64,000 nt of DNA from assembly GCA_916610825.1 (NCBI GenBank), contig OU744454.1:5466321-5530320 (forward strand), read 5' to 3'. A program made the translations under genes and the position numbers. Below, one piece after another: positions 1 through 16,900 of the stretch. The notes beneath the pieces were generated by a model. It was not told where the DNA came from. It worked only from the letters and a program-made list of their open reading frames with translations, and made no database searches. This DNA comes from Haliclystus octoradiatus (Eukaryota; Cnidaria; Staurozoa; Stauromedusae; Haliclystidae). Numbering within the stretch: position 1 is the stretch's first letter; each line of letters opens with the position of its first letter.

Positions 1-151
1 AGTGTAGGTTCCGACAACGTCAGTAATTTTTAGCTTTGACGCCATAACTATTTATCACTCAGAGGCCCGTTAGCTTGTAGTAAAGTAGTAGTAGAATCAA
101 TAAATCAAGAAACAAAATAAGAATATAATTTCCAAACTTTAATAACTTTAA

Positions 152-2203
152 AGTGGGAATAAACCCCCAGACTATCTTTACATATGTAGTAGAACCCGAC
201 GTGAAAAAAACAATGGCGTAATTTTTTTTTCGATCCGGAAATTGTTTCTTGGTGAAAAATGCCTTCAAAGTGGTGTTTTGACCCAAATGTCGCTGAGGAA
301 AAAAAAGGGATTGGATCTAGCTTTATGACGACAAAGTCACAAGTCGTGCGGTTTTTCTAATAGACTTTAGATCGGATTAATCACGCGATGTTTCGTTTGA
401 GATGGCGTAGCTCTGTAACGGCAATCTATTTTTATCTCCCACAAAACTGAGGTAAGGAAGAACATATAAACTCAAGAGTAGCAAAATTCCAGATGATTTG
501 ATGATTTTAAAGTTCACGAATTTGAAGAAAATAAAAATCAGAAAATGTTTCATTCGTAGCGCGCGTTAGACAGATTATATTTTGACATATCATTCTCACA
601 CATATTTAACACATATCAAAAGATTCTCTGGTGACCACAATAGCTAGCTAAGTAGAATTTATTGATGTAAGCATATGTCTGAACTGAAAATGGAGTATTC
701 TTTTGAGGGTAAAAAGCAAAATGTATGGCGGAAAACGCTATTAACCGTTGGTTTATAGTCCTCTTTTCACAGAAACGAAATCTGTCCATCTGATTTATCG
801 TCTCTGTAGAAAGGTATTTTGTGCAAAGTAGCTTCTGCCACTGTATTACCGCATCCTATAAACTACGGATTGTGACATGATGCTAACATGTTCTACTTTC
901 TAGCAAAGGAATGAATACTAGCTAGTATGGTAAAAAATTGATCGCGTATGTATAATCAGGAACGAGACTTCACATTGCAAAACCCTAATTTTGTTAATCA
1001 GATAACGTTGATGGAGTGGGTAACAATTTATGCAATGAAGATATACTGCAAAACAGAAAAATGATAGAATATGCATTACTGTAGTTCTAGTATATGGCTG
1101 TAAACTTGAATAAGAACGTCCAAGCCCTCATATCATTTTTGTACTATTTTCCAAAAAGCGAACCGGCGCAGAGCGTTCTCAACGGCTTGCAAGATATTTT
1201 ATAGAATTTACAGTGTAATGTACTGAAGAATTTTCGATGGTTTTATAATAATTGAATGCTTGATGAATGAATGATGAACACTTTGTTAGAGTATTGAGTA
1301 TAATATATCTATCTACAGTCGTATATAAACTATACGATTATATGGTTTAAGTTTTACTAGACAAACATCAATTTCAAACTTGAACTTTGAAATAATAATT
1401 GAAAAATGTCTATTTAATAATTTAGTAATACTTAAATAAATCCGAAAAAGTACAATTAATACTTTGCAGTACCATCTATCTCGAGGAAAAGTCGTCTGTG
1501 CATAACTGTGCAAATAGAGACAGGCTACATTCACATCTAGATCATGAAAAAGATATATTGTAGAAAAATTTACTCAAGAACAACTTGCAGATGAGTTAAA
1601 AATAGTTATAACTTATATAGCGTAGGATGAAGCTAGTTCGAAGGGCACGTGTCTACTAATTAAGATTTGAGAAGTACTGCGGTCACCCAGAATACGTAAC
1701 TAATATGTGTCACTAGACTAGTCACAAAGGAGCACTCGCACCGCCTGACATTTGTGTTAATCCGCAATCTATATCAGATTCATCGCGCTTAATGACGCTA
1801 CGAGAAATTATTTCGACTGAGCGTTTCAATCGATTTTATTCTGCTCCTGAAATCACAAATTGTATCTTTTTTACGTCATTCGCGAGTTTATATGTTTGTT
1901 CATGGCTCAGCCTTGTCAGATATTTTTTTTGTGTGACTTCTCTGAGCTAGGTCACCTCAAAGATAATGTCGCGTGATCAGCCCACTCTTAAGTCTGTTAG
2001 ACAAACCGCACGACTTGTGACTTTGTCGTCATAAAGCTAGATCCAATCCCTTTTTTTCTCAGCGACATTTGGGTCAAAACACCACTTTGAAGGCGTTTTT
2101 CACCAAGAAATAATTTCCAGATCGAAAAAAAAATTACGCCATTGTTTTTTTCACGTCGGGTTCTACTACATATGTAAAGATAGTCTGGGGGTTTATTCCC
2201 ACT
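152..2203. mobile_element. Non-autonomous DNA transposon with ~250-bp inverted ends, TTAA-flanked
   Basis: The first ~250 bases reappear as the reverse complement at about 1950-2203, with a few mismatches and indels. Both ends start AGTGGGAATAAACCCCC reading inward, and both are abutted by TTAA (148-151 and 2204-2207). This is what a TTAA-duplicating superfamily such as piggyBac or Kolobok leaves. The terminal bases are not the usual piggyBac CCC, so the superfamily is open. The interior (410-1950) has no coding capacity I can recognise; small ORFs in it carry no domain. Non-autonomous element inferred. Confidence 0.75.
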
Positions 2204-2340
2204 TTAATAAACAACAAATATATATTTCAAATAATTATCATCACTTCTCAACTCTCTCTACTTTTTACTCTGCACTTCTTCCTGTTTTTCTTTTTCTTCC
2301 ATCGCTTTCACAAATACGATATTATAATACAACAAAGAAA

Positions 2341-2637
2341 ATGTTTATCAACAATAGACCTATTGAGGCACAACGTGGTCTGTGCGAAGCAGGATATGTT
2401 GGCTATACATGCCGGCATTTATATGAACACATAGATGAACACAACAAAAGTAACCTTGGTACACACGTCCGTCAAGAGCATGGCATATCTACTGATGAAT
2501 TTGAAAAACATTTTAGAATAATAAAAAAGTGCAAAAATAAATTCTATTGTCTCTTGAATGAAATGCTGGCAAATCAAGAACTGAAACCAACATTAAACGT
2601 TCAAAGCGATTCCATCCGGGCCAAAGTTTTCAAATAA
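2341..2637 (+). pseudogene. Penelope-like retroelement C-terminus (GIY-YIG endonuclease domain), 5'-truncated
   Basis: The 98-residue ORF has the GIY-YIG start GYVGYTCRHLYEHIDEH followed by a histidine-rich stretch (THVRQEHGI) and a C-terminal helix region. This matches the endonuclease domain found at the C-terminus of Penelope-like reverse transcriptases. The reverse transcriptase itself is absent, so the copy is 5'-truncated. In an intact element the domain nicks the target DNA for target-primed reverse transcription. About 170 bases downstream (2810-2834) is a CTGA...GTCGAAACGTT string, like the hammerhead-type motifs in Penelope termini, but its core is too eroded to call. The copy lies 130 bases right of the TTAA element. 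Domain confidence is good; the exact clade is not determined. Confidence 0.7.
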
Positions 2638-2837
2638 CTGCATGCATTTCATATCTATAGGCTAGTTACCATAGTTACTGTTGTCACTGATATAGATCTC
2701 ATGTTATTGTAAATATTTTTAATGATTTAACATTACCCTCAAGGGGCAAACATTTTTATGTATATATATATATCTTAATTAATAATAAAAAACATTCACT
2801 TGAGAATGGCTGAAGTCAACCAGTCGAAACGTTGTGC

Positions 2838-3479
2838 AAACTTAGTTGTGTTGTTATTTTGTACCAAAATTATCACCAAGAAGATTCTGATAAATATTGT
2901 TATTCAATCTCTTCAATTACTTATAGCCAATCTATTTTGGTAAATTCTTCTTCATACATCTGCTTTAACTCTAGCAATTTACCAAGCACGGTCACACGAT
3001 CCAAATGTCAAGCACAGCTTGTTGCAAGCGTCAGGCTCTCAAACTGTTTCATAAAAACACTTGCTATTTTTGATATACTGTTATGACGTTCAATTCCTCA
3101 TCTCATTTGATTCTTGAAAAATTTTATTATACTTAGATTCGTAGTTTTTTTACCATGGCATCACATAATTTTGATAGTGTAAATTATATTCTTCTCCGAT
3201 TTATATGCTTTTTAAGTAAGAAGAGTTGGACTGCAAATATCGAAGCCTTCCAGTCTGCTTCATGCTGTGATCTCACATTCCATGTAGGGAAAACAATAGC
3301 ATCGCTTGGTGAATATATTCTATTCAAAATATATTTATGCTATCAAAAGGGAGGCTAGCCTCATTATCAATAACTCTTACATGAGCTAGTTTCAGCTATC
3401 TGTCTGTGATGTGATTATATTTAGTTCAGATATATGGCATGTTGTCCCCTTTTAGTGATGAACAATATGTGGAAACTAA
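2838..3479. other. No gene seen
   Basis: AT-rich spacer. Two open frames (84 and 67 codons) show no domain, start context or splice logic, and I regard them as chance. Confidence 0.5.
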
Positions 3480-4196
3480 GGCACGTCTGATTTACCGAAA
3501 ACGGAAAGAAATTTACGGAAAAATATAAAACGAGGTCCATTGTATTTTGCTTTCCTGTAAACAAGTGTACTGCATGGAAATATATTACCGTGAACGGTGG
3601 ATTTAGATGTAGTGAAAATAACATTTTGCAATTTTGCCTTAGATTGTGATTATTTTGTCTAATAGCATCGATACAGATTTGTTACTTTTATTCGTGAAAT
3701 CATGGTGAAATTAATCATTGATATAAATGAATACAAAATTGTAAACGTTTTTAATTAAAGGCGAATGACGATCTGAACAGTGTTTGCAAGTAGCTGACAA
3801 ACTAAACATTGGAGTTTACCTTTACAATCAGAGTTTTAACGAAAGCTTTTGATTCTATGATGGCGAAGAATTATTGCAGTTACCATTTGTATCTGTTTGC
3901 GAAGGATGCCGTATTTATCTTGCCATTACTTAGCCCAATTGTTCAGAGATAAGTGATGACAAGATTCGGAACTAAAATTTAATCTTTATTTTTAGTTAAT
4001 TCAACCATAGAAATCGATAATAATGCAATAAATTACAAAGCAATGTTATCCTATCTGTTAGGTAGGCGGTAGGCCTATATGAAAATAGCTAACAAATATG
4101 ACAATGGCACTCGTTTACAAGAAAGCAGAATACAATGGACCTCCTTTTATATTTTTCCATAAATTTCTTTCCATTTTCCGTAAATCAGACGTACTC
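3480..4196. repeat. Foldback element with ~95-bp inverted ends
   Basis: The stretch 3485-3578 (ACGTCTGATTTAC ... GTAAACAAG) recurs as the reverse complement at 4104-4192 with roughly ten differences. The ~525-bp interior has no recognisable coding sequence. No target duplication is evident, so this may be an old TIR transposon or an inverted duplication. Confidence 0.6.
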
Positions 4197-4471
4197 TAGA
4201 AATTAGACCCAATCAAATTACCAAAGTGTAAGATTTTGGCTAGATGTGAGAGAGATAAAGAAGGCGAGAATAATGGAAATGCTACATTTTGAGGCAACAT
4301 CAAGGTTCACAACAAGACTGATTAGCCTACATACTATGAGAATGTTCTATTTATGACAATTAACTGTATGCCTGACTGATCTATATATTTAAACAATCAT
4401 GCGACGATACAGAAACAAACCATTCACATAACTATACAGAAACAAATTCATCAAGAGAGCATAATATGATA

Positions 4472-4648
4472 CTGTAAAACCTGTTATAGCGGTGACCTCT
4501 ATACAGCGGCCACCTGTCTACAGTGGTCACTCTTGCAATGTCTAAAATAGTATTTTATATTGAATCAAACCTATATATAAAGGCCACGTGTCTATAATGG
4601 TCAATTTATCTACCTCTCGTAGCTGGCTGTTATATACAAGTTTCACTT
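4472..4648. repeat. MITE, pogo/Tigger-like ends (copy 1)
   Basis: About 177 bp flanked by TA, with imperfect inverted ends of the type CAGTGAAACCTGTATATAACGG and internal inverted motifs GGCCACCTGTCTA / ATAATGGTCA. Three more copies lie at 9941-10117, 12145-12313 and 17994-18171. TA flanks and this end sequence fit the Tc1/mariner-pogo group (family knowledge). Non-coding. Confidence 0.7.
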
Positions 4649-4649
4649 T

Positions 4650-5135
4650 ATCAGATGAACAAATACTTCTCAATAACACATATTACTAAAAATCTAAATA
4701 CCGCACATATTGAAGTATAACCAATTATTCCACTTACAACGTGTTCTAGCCCCGCTCTCAGGGTCGGACAAAACTAAGTATCCTGAGATTGTAGATCCAG
4801 GAAAGCGAAATGTAAATTCAGAAGAAAAAAGATTATCTTCTGATTTTTATGCCAAACCTCAACAAAACTACATGTAAAGTACAATATTGTTTAAGTTTCC
4901 GGAAGGCTAAACGTTTTTCTTACACTGCACCACTTTGCCGCATTCACATAAAGTTGGATGCATACAATGTTTTCATTGTTCTCATTATTAATCCCAACGG
5001 GATTTATGTTCAAATTTTGAGCAATGCATGTCATAAATAGCATATTAACTTATCCAATGTAGAAGCAGAAATAGAGTTGATAAGAAGTCTTTCAGTTTGA
5101 CGTAGACCCAGGTATCAGGCTTTAATTGAGGTTAT
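4650..5135. other. No gene seen
   Basis: Spacer with one 63-codon open frame that has no recognisable feature. Upstream exons of the acetyltransferase gene were looked for here and not found. Confidence 0.4.
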
Positions 5136-5186
5136 CCTCTGCAAAGAACAGTTTAGGAGTTCATTAACAGTTCATGAACGTTAAAT
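5136..5186. repeat. Left half of TTCATGAAC palindromic MITE, split by LINE
   Basis: The half reads CCTCTGCAAAGAACAG then GTTCATGAACGTTAAAT. It is the outer arm of the MITE seen intact at 7832-7934. It stops at TAAAT (5182-5186), and the matching arm resumes at TAAAT (7217-7221) after the LINE. Confidence 0.75.
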
Positions 5187-7216
5187 CGACAATCTTATTT
5201 ATCAAATTACCAAAGTTATCGACAATCTTAAAAACAAATACAGCTGTGGCCTTGACGAAATTTCCAACAAATGTATCAAACACATCAAGTCAGAAATTAT
5301 TTCCCCTTTTACAATTTTAATAAATATGTCTCTTGAAACAGGTTACATACCATCCTCTTTCAAATGTGCAAAAGTTTTACCCCTTTTCAAATCGGGAGAT
5401 CCTCACAGTTTTTCCAATTACAGACCAATTTCTTTGTTAAGTTCTTTCTCAAAAGTTTTGGAAAAGATCGTTTACAAACAATTTTATTTATATTTTGATC
5501 AAAACTTTTTCAGCAAATTTCAATTTGGTTTCAGATCAGGAACAGAAGCTGTTCATTGCATAATGAATTTCTTGAACAATAAATTTCAAAATTCTCAACA
5601 TAAATATCACATCGGCCTTTTTCTTGACCTGAAAAAAGCATTTGATACTGTGTCTCATATCCTTCTTCTGAAAAAGCTATGGCATTATGGTTTCCGTGGT
5701 AACTCCTTTGCATGGATAAAAAATTATTTAGAAAACAGGAAACAGCTTGTAGTTTTTAACGGTTGTTTTTCAGATGTCAATCAATATCTTGTGGTGTGCC
5801 TCAAGGAAGTATCCTTGGACCACTCCTTCTCCTTATTTTTATTAACGACTTTCCTTCTTCTACTGAATTTTGTACAAGCTTATTTGCTGATGATACAACC
5901 CTTCAAATGTCCTCTAACAATTTATCAGAACTTGAAACAAAAGCAAATATGGAACTTTTCAAAGTATCAAAATGGTTTTCTGACAATCAGCTGACTTTAC
6001 ATCCAGCAAAATCCAAATTCATACTATTCTCAAATTCCAACAAACAACCTGAAATGATTCTAAAACTCAATAATATTGCTATCAACAAATGTCATTCTGT
6101 CAAATTTTTAGGTGTTTTTGTGGACACAAAACTAAATTGGCATGAGCACATAAATAATGTTTGCTCCCGTATTAGGAAGAACATTTACACACTGATCCGT
6201 CTAAAAAACTTCCTTACTGCTCGTCACAAACTGCAAATTTACCAAGCTGGGATTAATCCACATCTACAATATTGTCTTGCTATTTGGGGTAATAGTTCTG
6301 CCATGTCGAAAGTTTGCAAACTTCAAAAAAAATGTATCCGTGTCATTCTCAACTCTCCATACAACGCTCACAGTGAACCAATTTTCAAAAGATTAGGTCT
6401 TTTGAAGATTGGTGATCTTTTTAAAGTTCGTATATGCTCCATTATGTTTAAGGTAATTTACAAGAAGTGCCCTCCTATCATACAGGACATGTTCTCTTTT
6501 ATAGAGGAGCGATACCGTCATCACAACTTCTTTGTCGTGCCCTTTGCTAAGACCAGCCATCTCCAAAATTTGCCATGCTACATTTTCCCCTATATTTGGA
6601 ACAGTTTCAACTGGACTTTCAGTATCAATTGCTCAAGAAAACTATTTCTTTCTAAATTGAAAGATAGCCTCATTGAAAAATATTACAATGTGTGCACTGT
6701 GAATGATTGCTATGTGTGCTCATCATAAATAAAAAATATATAATTTCTACAAATTTTAACTGTTATTTTACTGTATCTGTAACATCCTGGTGTTATCTTA
6801 ATATTTTGTATTATGCTGAAATTAATTAGCTTACATATAATTGGAAATATTTTATACTTTTAAAACTTTTTTGATTTACTATTTTTGCTACCTCTTTTAT
6901 TTTATTTTATTTTTTGTATTGTTTTGTATAATACCTTAATCATTGTTAAAAACCCAATAGATTCAATTTATAAGCAGTTTTAACTTTTAACCAATAATTC
7001 TTATTAAAAAATGCTATGTAATAAATTGCCTTAACCACATACTCCAAACAAACAAACTCTCGTGCTTCAGGAGTCACGCCAAACATATTATATTTATCAT
7101 TGTAATTAGCTAGCCTAATATTTTGTACAGTAACTGTCATATTTGGCTCAATGCTATCTTTCGTAATTTTTTATCTTCCTTTAATATGTTTGAAATATAT
7201 GATCTATCTATCTATC
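5187..7216 (+). mobile_element. 5'-truncated LINE (non-LTR retrotransposon) insertion
   Basis: A 2.03-kb insertion bounded by the 5-bp direct repeat TAAAT (5182-5186, 7217-7221). It consists of reverse-transcriptase coding sequence, an AT-rich 3' untranslated stretch and a terminal TCTA microsatellite (about 7201-7216) in place of a poly(A) tail. It lacks the endonuclease end, as expected for a 5'-truncated LINE. It lies inside a MITE and upstream of the first acetyltransferase exon visible here. Repeat-type 3' tails occur in several LINE clades; I place it only loosely in the jockey/CR1 group. Confidence 0.85.
5211..6728 (+). pseudogene. LINE reverse transcriptase, frameshifted
   Basis: Coding sequence is open from the left edge of the insertion (NLKNKYSCGLDEISN before the first internal Met at 5326). 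It carries the RT blocks in order: NYRPISLL, QFGFRSG, LFLDLKKAFDTVSH, then after a frame change CGVPQGSILGPLL and the catalytic LFADDTTL, the thumb motif VKFLGVFVD, and a C-terminal region with HLQYCLAIWG and RVILNSPYNAH. Frame 1 runs to about 5770 and frame 3 continues to 6728, so a one-base-type frameshift near 5760-5790 breaks the protein. The missing N-terminus removes the APE endonuclease. In the intact element this enzyme copies LINE RNA at a nicked target. Identification as a LINE RT is certain; clade is not. Confidence 0.9.
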
Positions 7217-7322
7217 TAAATGGCCCCAAATTTTCATGAACTATTCATGAACTGTTCATTAAAAGTCGGGCTTTTTAACAATCATGAACTGTTCATGAAT
7301 TGCTAAACTATTTTTCGCAGAG
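7217..7322. repeat. Right half of the LINE-split TTCATGAAC MITE
   Basis: Starts with the TAAAT target copy, then GGCCCCAAATTTTCATGAAC and ends with ACTATTTTTCGCAGAG, mirroring the left arm. Confidence 0.75.
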
Positions 7323-7430
7323 TATATGCTTGAAAGACGTAATAGGTAGACCTATGCTCTATGCTTATATTTAAGCTTTGCTTGCCTGCTTCTTTTTTTA
7401 TATATTATTTCATTGTTTTCATAACAATAG

Positions 7431-12903
<5,473 letters not shown>

Positions 12904-14635
12904 ACACCAATGCATACAAGGTAATAGTATTTCTATACCTATCCTGTTTGTTGTATATATATTTATTTTGTTATAATATTTAATACGCTCAATGATGCAG
13001 TATAGTATAGTATAGACCTGTAATCTGAAATTTAACGAGAAATGAAGATAAGGACAATATGAGGTGTAATTAGAGGATTTTTAGCCTATATATCAAAACT
13101 GCAGAAAAGTACAGAAAGTAGCCCATGATATAATTTTCTCTAATAAAAACATTCTTAATAAAAGAAAGACGAAATGATATCAAAATGTAGACATAAAAAC
13201 AAATTTTAACTGTCAAAATTTAAAACATGATATATTATCATAGCATCGCCGGAATAAAGAAGAATAGAATAACCTATATCCATAAAATTAACAATAGCCT
13301 TAATAACAATAGCACCCTATTTTATATGTATCTAGAAGGTATAGTGTTTATTATCATTGAATAGATTGCCTGGTGATTGCCTCAGCGTGAAACTTCAAGT
13401 AGCAAACATGACGGTCTGATTCTCTGACTTTTATTATTTAAAGCTCTGCTATATTTTGGATTGCGCCCTATGTTCAATCAGTAAGACAACATTTTACAAA
13501 TATGTCAAAACTATAATTTAAAAAAATCATATTTGACTCTTGCTGATGATGCTGTGTGATAGTACTCTTCTCTGATAGTACTATTCTCTTCCTCCGTTAA
13601 AGAATTCAATTTGAATAATAGACATTTGACATTTTCTTCAATAATAATAATATATTAATATATTAGTATAATATATAATATAATAGTGGGATTTTTCCAC
13701 ATCAGTTCTTGGTATATAGTGCTCAATGAAATTAATCAGAGCATATATGTAGAACTAGCAATGAGTGACCCGCGCTGCTGGGTTGATCCATTCTGAGTAC
13801 ATTTTTAGAATGTTTGTTCTTACATGAGTACAATTTGTAATCTTGCATTTTAAGAATGGGTAACAGTTATAAGTAAGCCAGTTTGTGCTAGTTACTGCAT
13901 TGCTACTTTGGGAAGCATTTGGTTTGTGTACGGGAAAATGGCGAAATCTACACAGAATATGCAAATATTGAAAATATACTCATAATTATATCTTGAACTG
14001 ACAATTATATTTTGAACTGACAAATGAAAGTAACACAAATGTTTACGAATATGAATGTGCACCGTATATGCCGTATTTGTTGAATGCAGCCCTATTCTAA
14101 TAACTAATTTATTATCATTATTGTTATATAACGCTATTGTGAACCTATGTGTGAACGCAGTAGTGACATACTAAAAATCTAGGCTTTATCGATAGAAAAT
14201 GCCGAAAGAGCTTCACAATTTGAAGGATATTAATTGTAACTATTTCATTAATGCTATTTTGTTCTTCTTTGTTTGTTCATTTTCTTCAGTCAATTATCGC
14301 AATGCTTTGAAAATTTTCGTCATCTACATTTTGTGTTGAACTCCCTGTTGAACTCGGAAAATTCTTGGATGAAATTAGCGTAAACTTTCAGCGTAACACC
14401 AATGTATTTTGTAAACTGAAGAATAAGATATGTGAACATGTTGTAAGATAATAGGAATACATTTGAACTGAATATACTCCAGTAATGAAGTTACAATTGA
14501 TTAATTAAAGAGTATTAAGGAAAGTAAAGGTAAAGAACATTAAAAATTTGTTACTTACAAAAGTGTGGGGTTTCCGCAGCCGTCAATTGTCACGATTAAT
14601 TACGGTAATATTAAGATCAATAATAAGCATGGCTA
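12904..14635. other. GNAT 3'UTR then spacer; no gene seen
   Basis: AATAAA signals at 13142-13165 could end the GNAT transcript. The rest is AT-rich with short TATAATA repeats around 13645-13690 and no supported ORF. Confidence 0.5.
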
Positions 14636-14644
14636 CTCCGTGTG

Positions 14645-15464
14645 TAGCCTCATTCCATCACGGCCCTCATTTCCGCGCGGCGCTCCAGTGAGGGCCTAAT
14701 AAAATTTAAGGTTAAAAAGTGTGCCAAAAACCAAAAATATGGTGTGCCCAATCACAGCGCACCTTTGTATCACGTGAAGTTTTATCGAACGCTGGTTGGT
14801 GAATAAAACACTAAAAATGTAAACAAACTTGCTGGAATCATTTTCAAAGTTTATATTTCGATTGCATATTCTGTCATATTGTCAATTTTTAATTATATAT
14901 TTACGGAGAAATGGAATTTTGAATCAGAGTAATGCCGTATGTTGGAGAATTGATCTTTAATTTTAAATATTTCTTTGATTTTGATTATTTAAATCATGAT
15001 TCAAAACGACGGAAGTGCTTACAATTTTTCAACGATGGCGATCATTCCTTCAAATCATGATGTTTTCTCCTTTTATTTTGTATTCTACGCCCACAAAAGG
15101 CCTTCATAAGGTTCATACAGTCCTTCGAGATAATGTAATCTATTATTTATAATTCTGTTGCTCCAATTTGATCCAAAACATTACCGTAAACTTGATGTTT
15201 TTAGTTTTCTTCCACAGTTTGTTTACAAAATGTTGAAATTCAAAACAGCTGAATTCATCAAATTTCAATTTCTGTTCACACCTCGTTGTATTGTTCTTCG
15301 ATGGGCCGACCAACCAACACCTGGCTGTAACTCACATGACACCAAGGTGCGCTGTGATTGGGCACACCATATTTTTGGTTTCTGGCATACTTTTTAACCT
15401 TACATTTTATTAGGCCCTCACTGGAGCGCCGCGCGGAAATGAGGGCCGTGATGGAATGAGGCTA
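14645..15464. mobile_element. Mutator-like non-autonomous element with ~137-bp TIRs and 9-bp TSD
   Basis: The ends are perfect or near-perfect inverted repeats (TAGCCTCATTCCATCACGG ... CCGTGATGGAATGAGGCTA). They extend about 137 bp inward through a GC-rich ACTGGAGCGCCGCGCGG segment. The target sequence CTCCGTGTG is duplicated at 14636-14644 and 15465-15473. Nine-bp duplications with long TIRs are typical of the Mutator superfamily. No transposase is present inside. Confidence 0.85.
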
Positions 15465-15473
15465 CTCCGTGTG

Positions 15474-16074
15474 TTCGTGGCCATGTTTCTTTTATCTCCT
15501 TTCCAATTCCTGTCATCTGTATACGAGGCAGAGGTCGGCAAACAACCCATTACATATCAACCTGATATGTTTGAATTAATTATGTATCACCAACATTTGA
15601 AACTTCTGTTGTGGCTATTGTTTATCCTGTCAATTGTTTGTTTTTTTATTGAATTTCCGACGTCTCACATAATTGTGTTCTTATTGAAAGAGAGATTTCT
15701 ACTTGAACAAGTCGCAGCATTCGTTGACATCAATTAGTGTTATCCGATTGGTGATAGATATAATTATGTTATTTATGTAGAATTTGGAACTTCTACAAGA
15801 CATACCTGTAATCTCTGAAATACTCGTGATAGTCTGCAAACACAAATACGTAATTATGCAGCTTGATTTATATCAATTCGTTTTTTTATTTAGACTTGTC
15901 AACTACTTTCTTTGTTCATATTTATATTGTATAACATTTTTCCATACTCTGTTGTGAATGGCCACCTGTTGACGATGCACAACTCCGATCATCAGATGTA
16001 GCTGCATTTCATAGTAAATTTAATTTTCTAATCAAATAATTGCCATCAAATGATCCTATATAAGTGTGTGATGC
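15474..16074. other. No gene seen
   Basis: A 93-codon frame beginning at 15456 starts within the transposon end and has only hydrophobic composition. I do not support it as a gene. Confidence 0.5.
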
Positions 16075-16672
16075 CTGTCAAATAGTCCTATATTATAAAT
16101 GAGAGACAATCTACCTAATCTTCTGACATGGCCACATATCAGGATTATTGAAACAAAGTATATGGCTGTCATGCAATGTAATAATACCTCTATGATTATG
16201 AACAATATTGCAAATGATGTCTGTCAAACAGCCCCGTTGGTTAAATGGCAGGCAATCTAAGAGTAATAATTCCTTTGCCAAAATTTTTGCAGAGCAACAA
16301 TATTGTACCAACTATCCAATAGTCTAATAGACTGTCCTTCGAATTGTCCACCAGCTTCCTGGATGGGCAACCAATCTAGTAATTTTTCAGTCAGAATCAA
16401 CAAAATATACATTTTATTACTCTAAGCCAAGACTGCCTGTCAAATAGTTCCGCTTCCTAAGTGGTAGACATGAGTGTAATAATTATTCTTTCAAAACTGC
16501 CTGTCAAATAAATCCCAGCGCTAAATGACAGATCTAGTTTATCAATCACTTGAATCAACGAGGTATGACGTATCCACTTCTACGCATGCGTATTGGACTG
16601 CCTGTCGAATAGCTGCAGCGCTAAATGGTAGGCTGCCTGTCAAATAGTCTCAGCCATCTATTTACAACAGAG
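16075..16672 (+). repeat. Upstream GCCTGTCAAATAG hairpin-repeat array
   Basis: Degenerate 45-90-bp units each begin (GA)CTGCCTGTCAAATAG and end with an imperfect inverted copy such as AAATGGTAGGC. The part 16330-16672 is a direct repeat of 20036-20372, including bases that in the downstream copy encode the last codons of the P transposase. It may be the 3' end of an adjacent, otherwise deleted P-type copy. Confidence 0.65.
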
Positions 16673-16900
16673 CTATCTATTTAGAAGAGTTACAACTATT
16701 GTTCTCGCAGCTGCTGTCGATGATTGGCCGAATCGTCTCAAGTGATAATTTTCGGCCATTTTTGACCCAAAAAATTGCGCGAAAGTTTAACAAGGTTAAT
16801 CCTCGTGGTGATCTTTCTGTCTTTTGACGTTAGCTCTTCATTTGTTTTAATTTTATTGTCACATAGAATAGAATTATAATATAACTATGTTGAATTTTCA

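Noticed and set aside
2810..2834. Possible hammerhead core after the Penelope fragment
   Set aside because: CTGAAG lacks the CTGANGA pattern and no convincing stem I or II forms; kept only as a note.
4450..5125. Candidate first exon of the acetyltransferase
   Set aside because: No segment matched the expected N-terminal GNAT strand or ended at a phase-1 donor.
15456..15737. 93-codon hydrophobic ORF
   Set aside because: Starts inside the right end of the Mutator-like element; no domain, no splice support.
16075..16672. Repeat array suggesting CRISPR
   Set aside because: Units are variable, self-complementary and transposon-linked in a clearly eukaryotic context.
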